Origin: Bacteroidaceae bacterium
Lineage (GTDB): Bacteria; Bacteroidota; Bacteroidia; Bacteroidales; Bacteroidaceae
Reading direction: 5' to 3'
Length of the DNA: 64,000 bases
Assembly: GCA_017524545.1 (NCBI GenBank)
Contig: JAFXVN010000047.1
Span: 1-64,000 of the forward strand
Below, piece by piece: positions 7,529-15,950 of the stretch. A program made the translations under genes and the position numbers. Numbering within the stretch: position 1 is the first letter of the stretch; each line of letters opens with the position of its first letter. The notes beneath the pieces are model-generated. The model was not told the DNA's origin, made no database searches, and saw only the letters and a program-made list of their open reading frames with translations.

Positions 7529-9319
7529 ATGAGGAAACTTAACGAAAACGAAATTGCCGCCCTCAAGAGCCAGGGCTGCACGGCAGAAGACTGGCAGGAC
7601 ATCACCGTGGCAGACGACTTCTGCACCGACTACATCCACAATGTCTGCTTCTACGGCGAAGTGACGCTTGGCACCTTCACAGGAAAGATTGAAGTGGCCG
7701 ACGGCTTTGCCAAGCATAGCGGCATACGACGCGCCACACTGCGCAACTGCGTCATCGGCGACAACTGTCTCATCGAGGATGTGGACTGCATCAACACCAC
7801 CCCCAATGCCTCTTTCGGCGAAGGGCATGTCATCTCTGTCCTCAACGAGGTGGGCGACGGCAACGTGATGATATTCGACGGACTCAACTCGCAGCTCGCC
7901 TCCCTCATGGTCAAGTACGAGCAGGACAAAGAGTTCACCGGCATCGTGCGCCGCCTCATCACAAAGAGCATCGCCGAGCACAGCCTCGCCGTCACCACCA
8001 TCGGCAACAATGTGCGCATCACCAGAGCACACGAAATCACCAACTGCCACATCAGCGACGGTTGCATCATCGACGGAGCGCACCGCTTGCGCGACTGCAC
8101 ACTGAAGAGCATACCCAGCGCTGTCGTCACCATCGGTGTGGGTGTCATCTGCCAGAACTCTGTCATCTACAACGGTTCGAGCATCACCAACGCCGCCAAG
8201 CTTGAGAACTGCTTCGTGGGCGAGGCATGCAAGATAACCGACGGCTTCACCGCCGAGAACAGCCTCTTCTTCGCTAACTGCTACATGAGCAACGGCGAGG
8301 CGTGCGCCGCCTTCTGCGGCCCCTTCTCGGCCTCGCACCATAAGAGTTCTTTGCTCATCGGCGGCATGTTCTCCTTCTACAATGCAGGCTCGGGCACAAA
8401 CTTCTCCAACCACGCCTACAAGATGGGCCCCATGCACTGGGGCGTGCTGGAGCGCGGCACGAAGACTGCCAGCGGCGGCTACATCCTGATGCCTGCACAG
8501 ATAGGCACCTTCAGCGTCTGCTTCGGCAAGCTTATGCACCACCCCGACACGCGCAAGCTGCCCTTCTCCTACCTCATCGCCTACGGCGACGACATGTATC
8601 TGGTGCCAGGACGCAACCTCACCACCGTTGGTCTCTACCGCGATATTCGCAAGTGGCCGAAGCGCGACCGCAGGCACGACAGGGGCAAGAACTCCATCGT
8701 CAACTTCGACTGGCTCTCGCCCTTCTCCGTGGGCGGCATCATGGTTGCCAAGCGCACGCTGGAAGCTCTGCGCGAGGTGTCGGGCGACGTGGCGACATAC
8801 AACTTCCACGACTACGTCATCAAGAACTCGTCGCTCAAGAAAGGCATCAAGTACTACGACATCGCCCTGCGCATCTACATGGGAGCAGTGATGAAGCGTC
8901 ACCGCCTGGAACGTCCCGCCTCACCCACAGGCACAGGCAAATGGAGCGACCTTAGCGGCCTGCTCATACCCCTGAGCGAGGAGCAGCGCATCGTCGCTGC
9001 TATCAAGGACGGCTCGCTCTCCAGCATCCACGACATCCGCGAGGAGTTCGTCCGCGCCAACGACAACTATGCCGAGTACCGATGGGCATGGAGCTACCGC
9101 CTCATCTGCGAGTACTACGGCATCGACGAGATTACGGAAGAGACGGCGGCACGGGTTCACGAGGACTATATCCAAGCCCGTCGTGCCTGGATTGCCGAGA
9201 TACGTAAGGATGCTAAGAAGGAGTTCGAGCTGGGCGACATTGACCAGAGCGTCCTCGATGACTTCATGGCGCAGCTCGACCAGGAGACAGAGTGGGAGAA
9301 CCTGAAGTACGACATGTAG
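7529..9319 (+). CDS. DUF4954 family protein, left-handed beta-helix type
   Basis: This 596-residue protein has Bacteroidetes DUF4954 character. Residues about 40-280 show hexapeptide-like repeats (for example IGDNCLIEDVDC, ISDGCIIDGAH, VGEACKITDG) typical of left-handed beta-helix acyl- or nucleotidyl-transferases. A conserved block follows at about 265-400 (CGPFSASHHKSSLLIGG, YKMGPMHWGVLERGTK). The C-terminal third is alpha-helical and charged. There is no signal peptide, so it is cytoplasmic. The function is unknown; a sugar-nucleotide or acyl transferase role is only a guess from the fold. It converges with the methyltransferase gene at 9397, separated by a long inverted repeat. Confidence 0.85.
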   Translation: MRKLNENEIAALKSQGCTAEDWQDITVADDFCTDYIHNVCFYGEVTLGTFTGKIEVADGFAKHSGIRRATLRNCVIGDNCLIEDVDCINTTPNASFGEGHVISVLNEVGDGNVMIFDGLNSQLASLMVKYEQDKEFTGIVRRLITKSIAEHSLAVTTIGNNVRITRAHEITNCHISDGCIIDGAHRLRDCTLKSIPSAVVTIGVGVICQNSVIYNGSSITNAAKLENCFVGEACKITDGFTAENSLFFANCYMSNGEACAAFCGPFSASHHKSSLLIGGMFSFYNAGSGTNFSNHAYKMGPMHWGVLERGTKTASGGYILMPAQIGTFSVCFGKLMHHPDTRKLPFSYLIAYGDDMYLVPGRNLTTVGLYRDIRKWPKRDRRHDRGKNSIVNFDWLSPFSVGGIMVAKRTLEALREVSGDVATYNFHDYVIKNSSLKKGIKYYDIALRIYMGAVMKRHRLERPASPTGTGKWSDLSGLLIPLSEEQRIVAAIKDGSLSSIHDIREEFVRANDNYAEYRWAWSYRLICEYYGIDEITEETAARVHEDYIQARRAWIAEIRKDAKKEFELGDIDQSVLDDFMAQLDQETEWENLKYDM

Positions 9320-9328
9320 CAACACAAC

Positions 9329-9420
9329 AGACCCACCCCAACCCTCCCTTAAAGGGAGGGAGACATGCCAAGTTGGAATATGAAAGCTCCCTCCCTTTAA
9401 GGGAGGGTTGGGGTGGGTCT
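9329..9420. repeat. GC-rich palindromic element as a perfect 33-bp inverted pair
   Basis: Two copies of AGACCCACCCCAACCCTCCC...AAGGGAGGGA stand in perfect inverted orientation (9329-9361 and 9388-9420) around a 26-base loop. The pair lies between two convergent genes and could act as a bidirectional terminator. Its right arm supplies the last codons of the 9397 gene. It is the clearest reference copy of the element family. Confidence 0.8.
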
Positions 9421-10284
9421 TCCTAATTCATAGAAAGCTATTGCAGCGGCGTTGCCCACGTTGAGACTGTCCACGCCGTGATGCATAGGAATCTTCACAA
9501 CAAAGTCGGCAGCATCGATGACGGCTTCAGGCAGGCCATCGCCCTCGGTACCCATGATGAGTGCCAAGCGGTCGGTGGCCCTTAGTTTTGGGTCGTCGAT
9601 GCTGATGTTGTCGTGGCGCAGAGCCATTGCAGCGGTTGTGAAGCCAAGGTTCTTCAGGCAGGACTCCCTCCCTTTAAGGGCAAATGCCCGTTGGCAGCGG
9701 AGCATTTGGGGAGCTTGCGACGGAGGTGGCTGGGGTGGGTCTTCTATCCACGTCCAAGGTACAAGGAAGACGCTGCCCATCGAGACGCGGACGGCGCGGC
9801 GGTTCAGAGGGTCGCACGAGTCGCGCGTCATCAGCACAGCATCCATACCGAGTGCCGCTGCCGAGCGGAAGATGGCACCGACATTGGTAGTGTCGCACAC
9901 GCCATGCAGCACAACGATGCGGCGTGCATCCCTGCATACCTCCTCCGGCGTGGGCGGCACAGGGCGGCGCATGGCGCAGAGCACGCCCCGCGTCAGGGTG
10001 TAGCCCGTCAGCTGCGCCAGCAGCTCGCGACTGCCGGTATAGACAGGCATGTCCCCGGGGCATCGCTCGATGATGCTACGGGCGTCGCCCTCGATATGTT
10101 TGCGTTCACAAAGCAGCGACACTGGCTCCATGCCAGCATCAAGTGCCACGTTTATCACCTTGGGGCTTTCGGCGATGAAAAGTCCCTTCTCGGGTTCCAG
10201 CCGGTTGCGCAGCTGTGCCTCGGTGAGGGTACCGTACACCTCCAGCTCAGGTGCGTTGAGCGATGTGATTTCTATTATTTTCAT
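9397..10284 (-). CDS. SPOUT (TrmH/SpoU) family RNA 2'-O-methyltransferase
   Basis: This 295-residue protein should methylate a ribose in rRNA or tRNA with SAM. An N-terminal substrate-binding domain covers about 1-105. The knotted SPOUT domain has TTNVGAIFRSAAALG near residue 130, LIMGTEGDGL near 245 and HHGVDSLNVGNAAAI near 270. About 33 residues (roughly DPPQPP to ESCL) are encoded by a GC-rich repeat at 9663-9742, where homologs would be expected to run straight from a WTWI-like strand to a KNLGF-like strand. The C-terminal tail RPTPTLP also comes from a repeat. It overlaps the upstream CotH gene by 4 nt (ATGA), so the two are translationally coupled. Assignment to a specific rRNA site is not possible. 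Confidence 0.88.
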   Translation of the reverse strand: MKIIEITSLNAPELEVYGTLTEAQLRNRLEPEKGLFIAESPKVINVALDAGMEPVSLLCERKHIEGDARSIIERCPGDMPVYTGSRELLAQLTGYTLTRGVLCAMRRPVPPTPEEVCRDARRIVVLHGVCDTTNVGAIFRSAAALGMDAVLMTRDSCDPLNRRAVRVSMGSVFLVPWTWIEDPPQPPPSQAPQMLRCQRAFALKGRESCLKNLGFTTAAMALRHDNISIDDPKLRATDRLALIMGTEGDGLPEAVIDAADFVVKIPMHHGVDSLNVGNAAAIAFYELGRPTPTLP

Positions 10285-12524
10285 CTTACAACTCGCTTCT
10301 TTCCATTGATGATATAGATGCCCCTTTGCAATTTACGATATGGCGATTTACCATTTACGATTTGGCGACCGGAGAAATCATAACATTCACCATTTAACCA
10401 TTTACCATTTACCATTTCGTCATTCTGCATTTCATCATCTTGAGCAAAGGATGGGGAGAGGCTCATCGGATTGTCAGGCACAAGGCGGACGGTGACGATG
10501 GGGCTCCATTCGCCTCCTTCGTTGCGAATGGCACGGAGCGTCAGGGTGTCTGGCAGCACTTCCCCCATCAAGTCCTCCAGTATATCCTCACTTTCGGTAT
10601 AGGGTTTTGCCGTGGGAGAAAGCGCACCGGCATCGTTGTTGAACCAATTGACAGGCGCAGAGCCGTCGAGGGTATAATAGATGTTCGAGCCAGTCATGGT
10701 GAGGGGGCTTTCTGCCGAGAAAGGCTGCACGCCATAGCCAAGTTCCACATCATCGACGAAGATGGCAGGCGCTTCGGTCTGGGGAAACCAACCCCGGTCG
10801 CGAAGCTGCTGAATGACAGTAGCTGTGCGGACGGGGAAGTACTGCTTCTGCAGGCGGGTGCGCTCCGTCTGATAGGTGACATCGGGCTTGTAGAGAGAGC
10901 CTTTCGAGGTGTAGGGATGCACGTCGCGACGGTAGTCGCCCCATCGTGCCGACTCGTCCCAAAGGGCAAGCTGGATGACGTTGGCGAGGCTGTCCCAAGT
11001 GGCAAGCGCCGACTCGGGTGTCAGGGGGCCGCCGTGGGTGAGCATCCTCTGCGCCTCCTCATGAAAGCGGTGGGCAAAGATGCCCTGCTTCATCAGGCGG
11101 TTCAGGAACCCTGTCGGGCAGCCCCGGTTGTTCTTCGAGGTGAGGTTTTCCGTGGCCGAGACGAGGACAGTCTCCGAATCCCAGCAGATGAAGCGGAAGC
11201 CCCGATCCTGGAGGACGCGGTTTCTGTAGGCAAACCAGTTGTGGTGGTCCCAGTCGGTGTTGCCGCCATAGAGGTTGATGAGCATGTAGCGGATGAAGTT
11301 ATCGACATCGAGCAGGGGCGGGTACTTCACGTTGGGCTTGCCGTCGCTGCCACATCCGATGAGATGCATGTAGCTTTTGTGGTTGGGCAGTTCGTAGATA
11401 AGGTCTGCCATTGCGTTCCAGGCATCGATAGTGCCGTAGGTGGGAATCGCCGCATGGTACTGCCCGGCTCCGCCATCCACCTCCGTCACGTCCCAGTCTT
11501 CCTCCGCTCCGCCGAAGTGCTGTGCACAAAAGTCGTCGCTCACACGCTCGCACAGATTGTACATCCCCCAGTACATTCCATTGAGGAAAAGGTGGACGTA
11601 TTGCCCGGTGCTGATGGGGTCGCCCATTTTGGCCTGCGTTTCCCGCGTCCAGAGGTCGCGGGCATACTGCGCCTTGCTGCGCTGGGCGTTGTCCCAATGC
11701 TGCCAGGAATAGCCGAAGAAGGTGCGAAGCACAAGAGCGTTGAACCGCTTGGGAGCACGGTCGCCAAAGACAGGGTATTTGAGCTTCTTGGGGCCATAGT
11801 CGCTCTTGAAGTGCAAGCGGAAGGCATGTTTTGGATTCTTCTCCGGCAAGCGGCCATGACCGCCGTGCAGCTTCAGGCAGCAGTCTATCGTGAGGTCGTG
11901 GTTGGCCTCGCCACCGATGAACTCGAAGGTGACAGGCCGCTCCCACCCTCTTCCCGTGCCGTCGCCCACAGGACAGCCCGTGAAGATGTAGATGCCGCCC
12001 GTCTCTTCGTCGGCCACGTTATTGAAAAGGTTGTCCTTGTCGGTGACAAGGGAAACGATGGGCAGTGTGGTGATGCCGTCGAGGACAAAAGAGGAATAGC
12101 TCTTGTTGCCCGTTATCTCAGGGTCCATCTCGTAGTCGGCAATGGCAGTTCCCGAGATTTGGCAGTACTTGCCCCAATAGGCGGGATAGCCATTAGGCGT
12201 GTTGCCTTGCGTCAGAAGGCTTTGGGGAAAGATGTAGGAGGCGGTGGTGACATCGCTCCAAGTGCCGTCTGCAAGGAGCAATGCCGAGCGGACGACCGTC
12301 GTGGCATTGATGCCGAGCGAACCTCCGTAGCGCATTCCCTTCACCCTCGGGTCGCTACCGTCGTCGGTATAATAGATGGCGGCACCCTCCACAGGCGAAG
12401 TAATCCACAAGCGGAATTCCTGATAATAGATGCCATGTGGCACATTGAACCTGGGAGCCTCTGCCCGAGCAGCCCCGAAAACCAGCAGACACGCCAGCAT
12501 AAAAACAGACAACCTGCACCACAT
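10281..12524 (-). CDS. CotH-kinase-like secreted protein with T9SS-type tail
   Basis: This 747-residue protein has a signal peptide (MWCRLSVFMLACLLVFGAARA). A chitobiase-like beta domain (IYYTDDGSDPR, residues about 45-110) follows. A CotH-like core runs over about 150-600 (LKLHGGHGRLPEKNPKHAFR, GMYWGMYNLCERVSDDF, FICWDSETVL). A second IYYTLDGSAP domain lies near 650. The tail (CYDFSGRQ, then GIYIINGKKRVVR) resembles a T9SS sorting signal. TTTACCATTT-type words encode the linker before the tail (DEMVNGKWLNGE) and even interrupt the tail (VNGKSPYRKLQ). CotH proteins of spore formers are protein kinases, but activity of this secreted relative is unknown. A -7 element TAACTTTGC lies upstream (12562 to 12554). 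Confidence 0.85.
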   Translation of the reverse strand: MWCRLSVFMLACLLVFGAARAEAPRFNVPHGIYYQEFRLWITSPVEGAAIYYTDDGSDPRVKGMRYGGSLGINATTVVRSALLLADGTWSDVTTASYIFPQSLLTQGNTPNGYPAYWGKYCQISGTAIADYEMDPEITGNKSYSSFVLDGITTLPIVSLVTDKDNLFNNVADEETGGIYIFTGCPVGDGTGRGWERPVTFEFIGGEANHDLTIDCCLKLHGGHGRLPEKNPKHAFRLHFKSDYGPKKLKYPVFGDRAPKRFNALVLRTFFGYSWQHWDNAQRSKAQYARDLWTRETQAKMGDPISTGQYVHLFLNGMYWGMYNLCERVSDDFCAQHFGGAEEDWDVTEVDGGAGQYHAAIPTYGTIDAWNAMADLIYELPNHKSYMHLIGCGSDGKPNVKYPPLLDVDNFIRYMLINLYGGNTDWDHHNWFAYRNRVLQDRGFRFICWDSETVLVSATENLTSKNNRGCPTGFLNRLMKQGIFAHRFHEEAQRMLTHGGPLTPESALATWDSLANVIQLALWDESARWGDYRRDVHPYTSKGSLYKPDVTYQTERTRLQKQYFPVRTATVIQQLRDRGWFPQTEAPAIFVDDVELGYGVQPFSAESPLTMTGSNIYYTLDGSAPVNWFNNDAGALSPTAKPYTESEDILEDLMGEVLPDTLTLRAIRNEGGEWSPIVTVRLVPDNPMSLSPSFAQDDEMQNDEMVNGKWLNGECYDFSGRQIVNGKSPYRKLQRGIYIINGKKRVVR

Positions 12525-12645
12525 ACCGTTTGTACTATTGTATTATTTTGCCAGCAAAGTTACGACTTTTTATTCTTATTTCACAGGTATCATGCTCTTC
12601 AAGATGCTTTTTTACAGGAAAAAGGTAAAATAATCGGGCTTTTAC

Positions 12646-12677
12646 TTGGCAGAAAGAAAGAATTGTCTTAACTTTGC
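12646..12677 (+). promoter_or_regulatory. Promoter of the aromatic amino-acid operon
   Basis: TTG at 12646-12648, a 20-base spacer and TAACTTTGC at 12669-12677 match the Bacteroidetes promoter pattern. The leader peptide begins 20 bases later. Confidence 0.7.
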
Positions 12678-12696
12678 ATCACAAAAGGTAAGCAAG

Positions 12697-12756
12697 ATGG
12701 CACACAGCAACAACTTCCGCTTCGGTTCCTATTATTACTTTTACTTTAGCAAATGA
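12697..12756 (+). CDS. Phe/Tyr-rich leader peptide of the aromatic operon
   Basis: The 19-residue ORF reads MAHSNNFRFGSYYYFYFSK. Eight of its 19 residues are Phe or Tyr, six of them consecutive (YYYFYF). It sits between a strong promoter and an intrinsic terminator that precedes pheA. This is the layout of amino-acid attenuation: stalling on scarce Phe-tRNA or Tyr-tRNA would favour an antiterminator. The products of the operon make Phe and Tyr, which fits the sensed amino acids. I could not define the alternative antiterminator fold by eye with certainty. Confidence 0.8.
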   Translation: MAHSNNFRFGSYYYFYFSK

Positions 12757-12814
12757 AGTGAAGCTGAGCGTCGTATATATATAAATAAGGTATAATACAA
12801 CAACACATACATAC

Positions 12815-12847
12815 AAATCCCGCTCAGCAATGAAGCGGGATTTTTTT
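12815..12847 (+). terminator. Attenuator terminator before pheA
   Basis: AAATCCCGCT pairs with AGCGGGATTT around a 9-base loop, followed by a T run. The pheA start codon is 9 nt after the T run. Combined with the upstream Phe/Tyr leader peptide, it forms a classical transcription attenuator. Confidence 0.82.
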
Positions 12848-12855
12848 AATGACAA

Positions 12856-13701
12856 ATGGTTAGAAGGATAGCAATACAAGGCATCGAGGGCAGTTTCCAC
12901 GACATTGCCGCTCATCGCTTTTTCGAGGGCGAGGAGGTGGAACTGGTCTGCTGCAACACCTTCGAGGAGATGTTTGCACGGCTCAAGACAAGCCCAGACA
13001 TGCTGGGACTCATGGCAATAGAGAACACCATCGCAGGAAGCCTGCTCCACAACTACGAACTGCTGCGCGAGAGCGGCATGACCATCGTGGGCGAACACAA
13101 GCTCCGCATCAGCCACAGCATCATGTGTCTGCCAGGCGAGAGTTGGGAAGACCTGACGGAGGTCAACTCCCATCCTGTCGCTCTCATGCAATGCCGCAAA
13201 TTTCTCTCGCTGCATCCGAACCTCAAGGTTGTAGAAGTTGCTGACACCGCAGGCGCCGCAGCTGACATCAGCCGCGAACGGAGGCACGGACACGCCGCCA
13301 TCTGCCACCGCGACGCCGCCGACATCTACGGCATGAAGGTCTTGCAGGAAGGCATCGAGACGAACAAGCATAACTTCACGCGTTTCCTCGTCCTCTCCCA
13401 TCCGAAGAAAGCGACCGCCATGCGAAGCACAAGGCACATCGACAAGGCAAGCCTCGTCTTCACCCTGCCCCACGAGGAAGGCAGCCTCAGCGCCATCCTG
13501 TCGGTGCTCTCCTTCTACAAACTCAACCTGACGAAGATACAGTCGCTGCCCATCATCGGGCAGGAGTGGCAGTACATGTTCTACATAGACCTCTCCTTCA
13601 ACGACGAGAAACGCTACCGCCAGGCGCTCAACGCCATCACCCCACTCACCCGCGAACTCAAACAACTTGGAATATATGAAAGTGGAAAGCAAAGCATTTA
13701 A
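12856..13701 (+). CDS. pheA: Prephenate dehydratase
   Basis: This 281-residue monofunctional enzyme converts prephenate to phenylpyruvate for Phe synthesis. The N-terminal GIEGSFHDIAA and AIENTIAGSL motifs and the conserved NFTRF motif (near residue 174) are present. The C-terminal ACT domain (residues about 195-275) has the GSLSAILSVLSFYKLNLTKI signature that binds phenylalanine for feedback control. There is no fused chorismate mutase; that activity lies in the DAHP synthase fusion downstream. An upstream ATG at 12848 is closed by a stop within four codons, so 12856 is the start. The end overlaps the aminotransferase start. Confidence 0.95.
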   Translation: MVRRIAIQGIEGSFHDIAAHRFFEGEEVELVCCNTFEEMFARLKTSPDMLGLMAIENTIAGSLLHNYELLRESGMTIVGEHKLRISHSIMCLPGESWEDLTEVNSHPVALMQCRKFLSLHPNLKVVEVADTAGAAADISRERRHGHAAICHRDAADIYGMKVLQEGIETNKHNFTRFLVLSHPKKATAMRSTRHIDKASLVFTLPHEEGSLSAILSVLSFYKLNLTKIQSLPIIGQEWQYMFYIDLSFNDEKRYRQALNAITPLTRELKQLGIYESGKQSI

Positions 13702-14872
13702 CATCACTCCGGCAGAAAGACTGGCCGACGTCAAAGAATACTACTTCAGCCGTAAGCTGAAAGAGGTGGCTGCCATGAACGCCGAAGGAAAGGACATCAT
13801 CAGCCTCGCCATCGGAAGCCCCGACATGCCGCCTTCGCCCGAGACCATCGAGACGCTTTGCCGCGAGGCGCAGAAGCCCACGGCTCATGGCTATCAGCCC
13901 ACCATCGGCATTCCCGAACTGCGCACAGCAATGGCAGGCTTCTATATGAGATGGTTCGGCGTCGAGCTTGACCCGGCAACCGAGATACAGCCCCTCATCG
14001 GCAGCAAGGAAGGCATCCTGCATGTCACGCTGGCTTTCGTCAATCCTGGCGAAGAGGTCCTCGTGCCGAATCCAGGCTACCCCACCTATACAAGTCTGAG
14101 CAAACTGCTTGGAGCCAAGATAGTGAACTATGACCTGCTGCCCGAGAATGGCTGGCAGCCGGACCTCGAAGCTCTGGAGAGGATGGACTTGAGCCGCGTG
14201 AAGCTTCTTTGGACGAACTACCCCAACATGCCGACCGGGGCAAGGGCGCGACGTGAGACCTACGAGAAGTTAGTTGATTTCGCCCTGCACCACAACATCA
14301 TTGTGGTCAACGACAATCCCTACAGCTTTATCCTAAATGAGGGAGAGAGATTGTCGATATTGCAGATTCCGCGTGCCAAAGAGTGTTGCATCGAGTTCAA
14401 TTCCATGTCGAAGAGCCACAACATGCCAGGCTGGCGTGTAGGTATGCTTGCCACCAACGCGCAGTTCGTTAGCTGGATACTCAAGGTAAAAAGCAATATT
14501 GACAGCGGAACGTTCCGCGCCTTGCAGCTTGCGGCAGCAAAAGCCTACGACAATACCGACCTCTGGCACAGACAGGCAAACGTGGAAACCTACGCCAAGC
14601 GTCGCCGCTACGCTGAGGAAATCATGCAACTACTCGGCTGTCAGTACGACCCGGAGCAGACTGGCATGTTCCTCTGGGGACGCATACCTGACATATATAA
14701 TAATGTAGAGGAGCTCACGGAGCGTGTCCTGCACGAGGCAAGGGTGTTCATCACGCCAGGCTTCATCTTCGGTTCAAACGGCAGTCGCTACATCCGCATC
14801 AGCCTTTGTGCCAAGGATGAGATGTTCGCAGAAGCACTCCGACGCATCAAAGCAATCGACATCAAGCCATGA
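13676..14872 (+). CDS. Class I/II PLP-dependent aminotransferase
   Basis: This protein of about 398 residues probably catalyses the transamination of the aromatic pathway (phenylpyruvate or hydroxyphenylpyruvate, or prephenate), judged by its operon. PLP-fold motifs are visible: NPGYPTY, NYPNMPTGA (Asn contacting PLP), NDNPYS, and the Schiff-base lysine in SMSKSHNMPGWRVG. ATG at 13676 is preferred to the upstream TTG at 13667 because the sequence after it (MKVESKAFNITPAERL) looks like a natural N-terminus. It overlaps pheA by 26 nt and the next gene by 4 nt, so translation is coupled. The exact substrate is not provable from sequence. Confidence 0.9.
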   Translation: MKVESKAFNITPAERLADVKEYYFSRKLKEVAAMNAEGKDIISLAIGSPDMPPSPETIETLCREAQKPTAHGYQPTIGIPELRTAMAGFYMRWFGVELDPATEIQPLIGSKEGILHVTLAFVNPGEEVLVPNPGYPTYTSLSKLLGAKIVNYDLLPENGWQPDLEALERMDLSRVKLLWTNYPNMPTGARARRETYEKLVDFALHHNIIVVNDNPYSFILNEGERLSILQIPRAKECCIEFNSMSKSHNMPGWRVGMLATNAQFVSWILKVKSNIDSGTFRALQLAAAKAYDNTDLWHRQANVETYAKRRRYAEEIMQLLGCQYDPEQTGMFLWGRIPDIYNNVEELTERVLHEARVFITPGFIFGSNGSRYIRISLCAKDEMFAEALRRIKAIDIKP

Positions 14873-15927
14873 ACCACAAGACTCTGACACTCATCGCCCT
14901 GCTCCTGGCATTGCCTGCGACACTCCTCGCCCAGATGAACTCCGGGAGGGGCTACGTTGTCGTCACCGACTTCATACAAAAGGAGGCAGGGAAAGACGTC
15001 AGCGATGACATTCAACGTGTCATCGACACGCACCCCAACCGCACCATTTACTTTCCCGACGGCATCTACATCATCGGCAAACCCATCCTCACACCAGCCA
15101 ACCCGCAGAAGAGCGTCGCACTCGAACTCTCGAACTTCGCCATCATACAAGCTGCTGAAGACTGGGACAGCGAAGAGGCCATGATACGCCTCGGAGGCAA
15201 AGACCCCGCCAACAACATCTCCATGCCCGGCAGCAACTACTACCTGAAAGGTGGCATCATCGACGGCAGAGGCATAGCAAAAGGCATCTCCATCGACAGC
15301 GGACGCGAGACGGCCATTCGGCAAACATCCATCAAGAACACAACAATCGGCATACACATCAAGCACGGAGCAAACAGCGGCTCATCCGACAGCGACATCT
15401 CCGACACTAATATCACGGGCAACAAAAAGCCTGACTGCATCGGCGTGCTTGTAGAAGGGTACGACAACACCCTGACAAACATGCGCATCGGCGGTGTGCA
15501 TGTGGGCGTCCTACTGCGCTCCGCAGGCAACAGCCTCCGCAATATCCACCCACTCTACTACAACTCGGACGAACACTACGAAAGCAGTTGCGGCTTCATC
15601 GACGAGAAAGAGAACAACTGGTACAACTTCTGCTATAGCGACCAGTTTGCCGTCGGCTTCCTCAGCCACGGCGGCCGCAGCTTCTACGACCACTGCTTTG
15701 CCTATTGGTACAACAACAAGCAAAAGCGACATACCGTGTTCAAGAGCACCAGGCGCTTCAACTCGAGCGTCGTCTCCATGAATGCCGGAATGTATCGCCA
15801 CAATGCTGTCGAGGAGAATGTAATCCTCGATGCAGCAGAGGAAGGCGGCGACGGCATCCTATGGAACCTGAGCATCGGCGACAGCAGCATCGTCACAGAC
15901 CATTCCTACAAACAGTATATGAGATAA
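14869..15927 (+). CDS. Secreted right-handed beta-helix (pectate-lyase-like) protein
   Basis: This 352-residue protein has a signal peptide (about 1-21, ending TLLAQ). The N-terminal part (DVSDDIQRVIDTHPNRTIYFPDGIYII) is typical of Pectate_lyase_3-type beta-helix proteins. Ladder-like turns follow (GGIIDGRGIAKGISID, IKNTTIGIHIKHGAN). It probably acts on, or binds, a polysaccharide outside the cytoplasm. There is no obvious T9SS tail. Its position is odd: it overlaps the aminotransferase by 4 nt and lies before the DAHP synthase gene in an otherwise biosynthetic operon. Catalytic residues could not be assigned. Confidence 0.82.
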   Translation: MNHKTLTLIALLLALPATLLAQMNSGRGYVVVTDFIQKEAGKDVSDDIQRVIDTHPNRTIYFPDGIYIIGKPILTPANPQKSVALELSNFAIIQAAEDWDSEEAMIRLGGKDPANNISMPGSNYYLKGGIIDGRGIAKGISIDSGRETAIRQTSIKNTTIGIHIKHGANSGSSDSDISDTNITGNKKPDCIGVLVEGYDNTLTNMRIGGVHVGVLLRSAGNSLRNIHPLYYNSDEHYESSCGFIDEKENNWYNFCYSDQFAVGFLSHGGRSFYDHCFAYWYNNKQKRHTVFKSTRRFNSSVVSMNAGMYRHNAVEENVILDAAEEGGDGILWNLSIGDSSIVTDHSYKQYMR

Positions 15928-15950
15928 CGGATAACAATACATTATATATT

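Noticed and set aside
15705..15950. Extended N-terminus of the DAHP synthase fusion
   Set aside because: The in-frame upstream residues overlap the beta-helix gene and are low-complexity; family N-termini fit the ATG at 15951.
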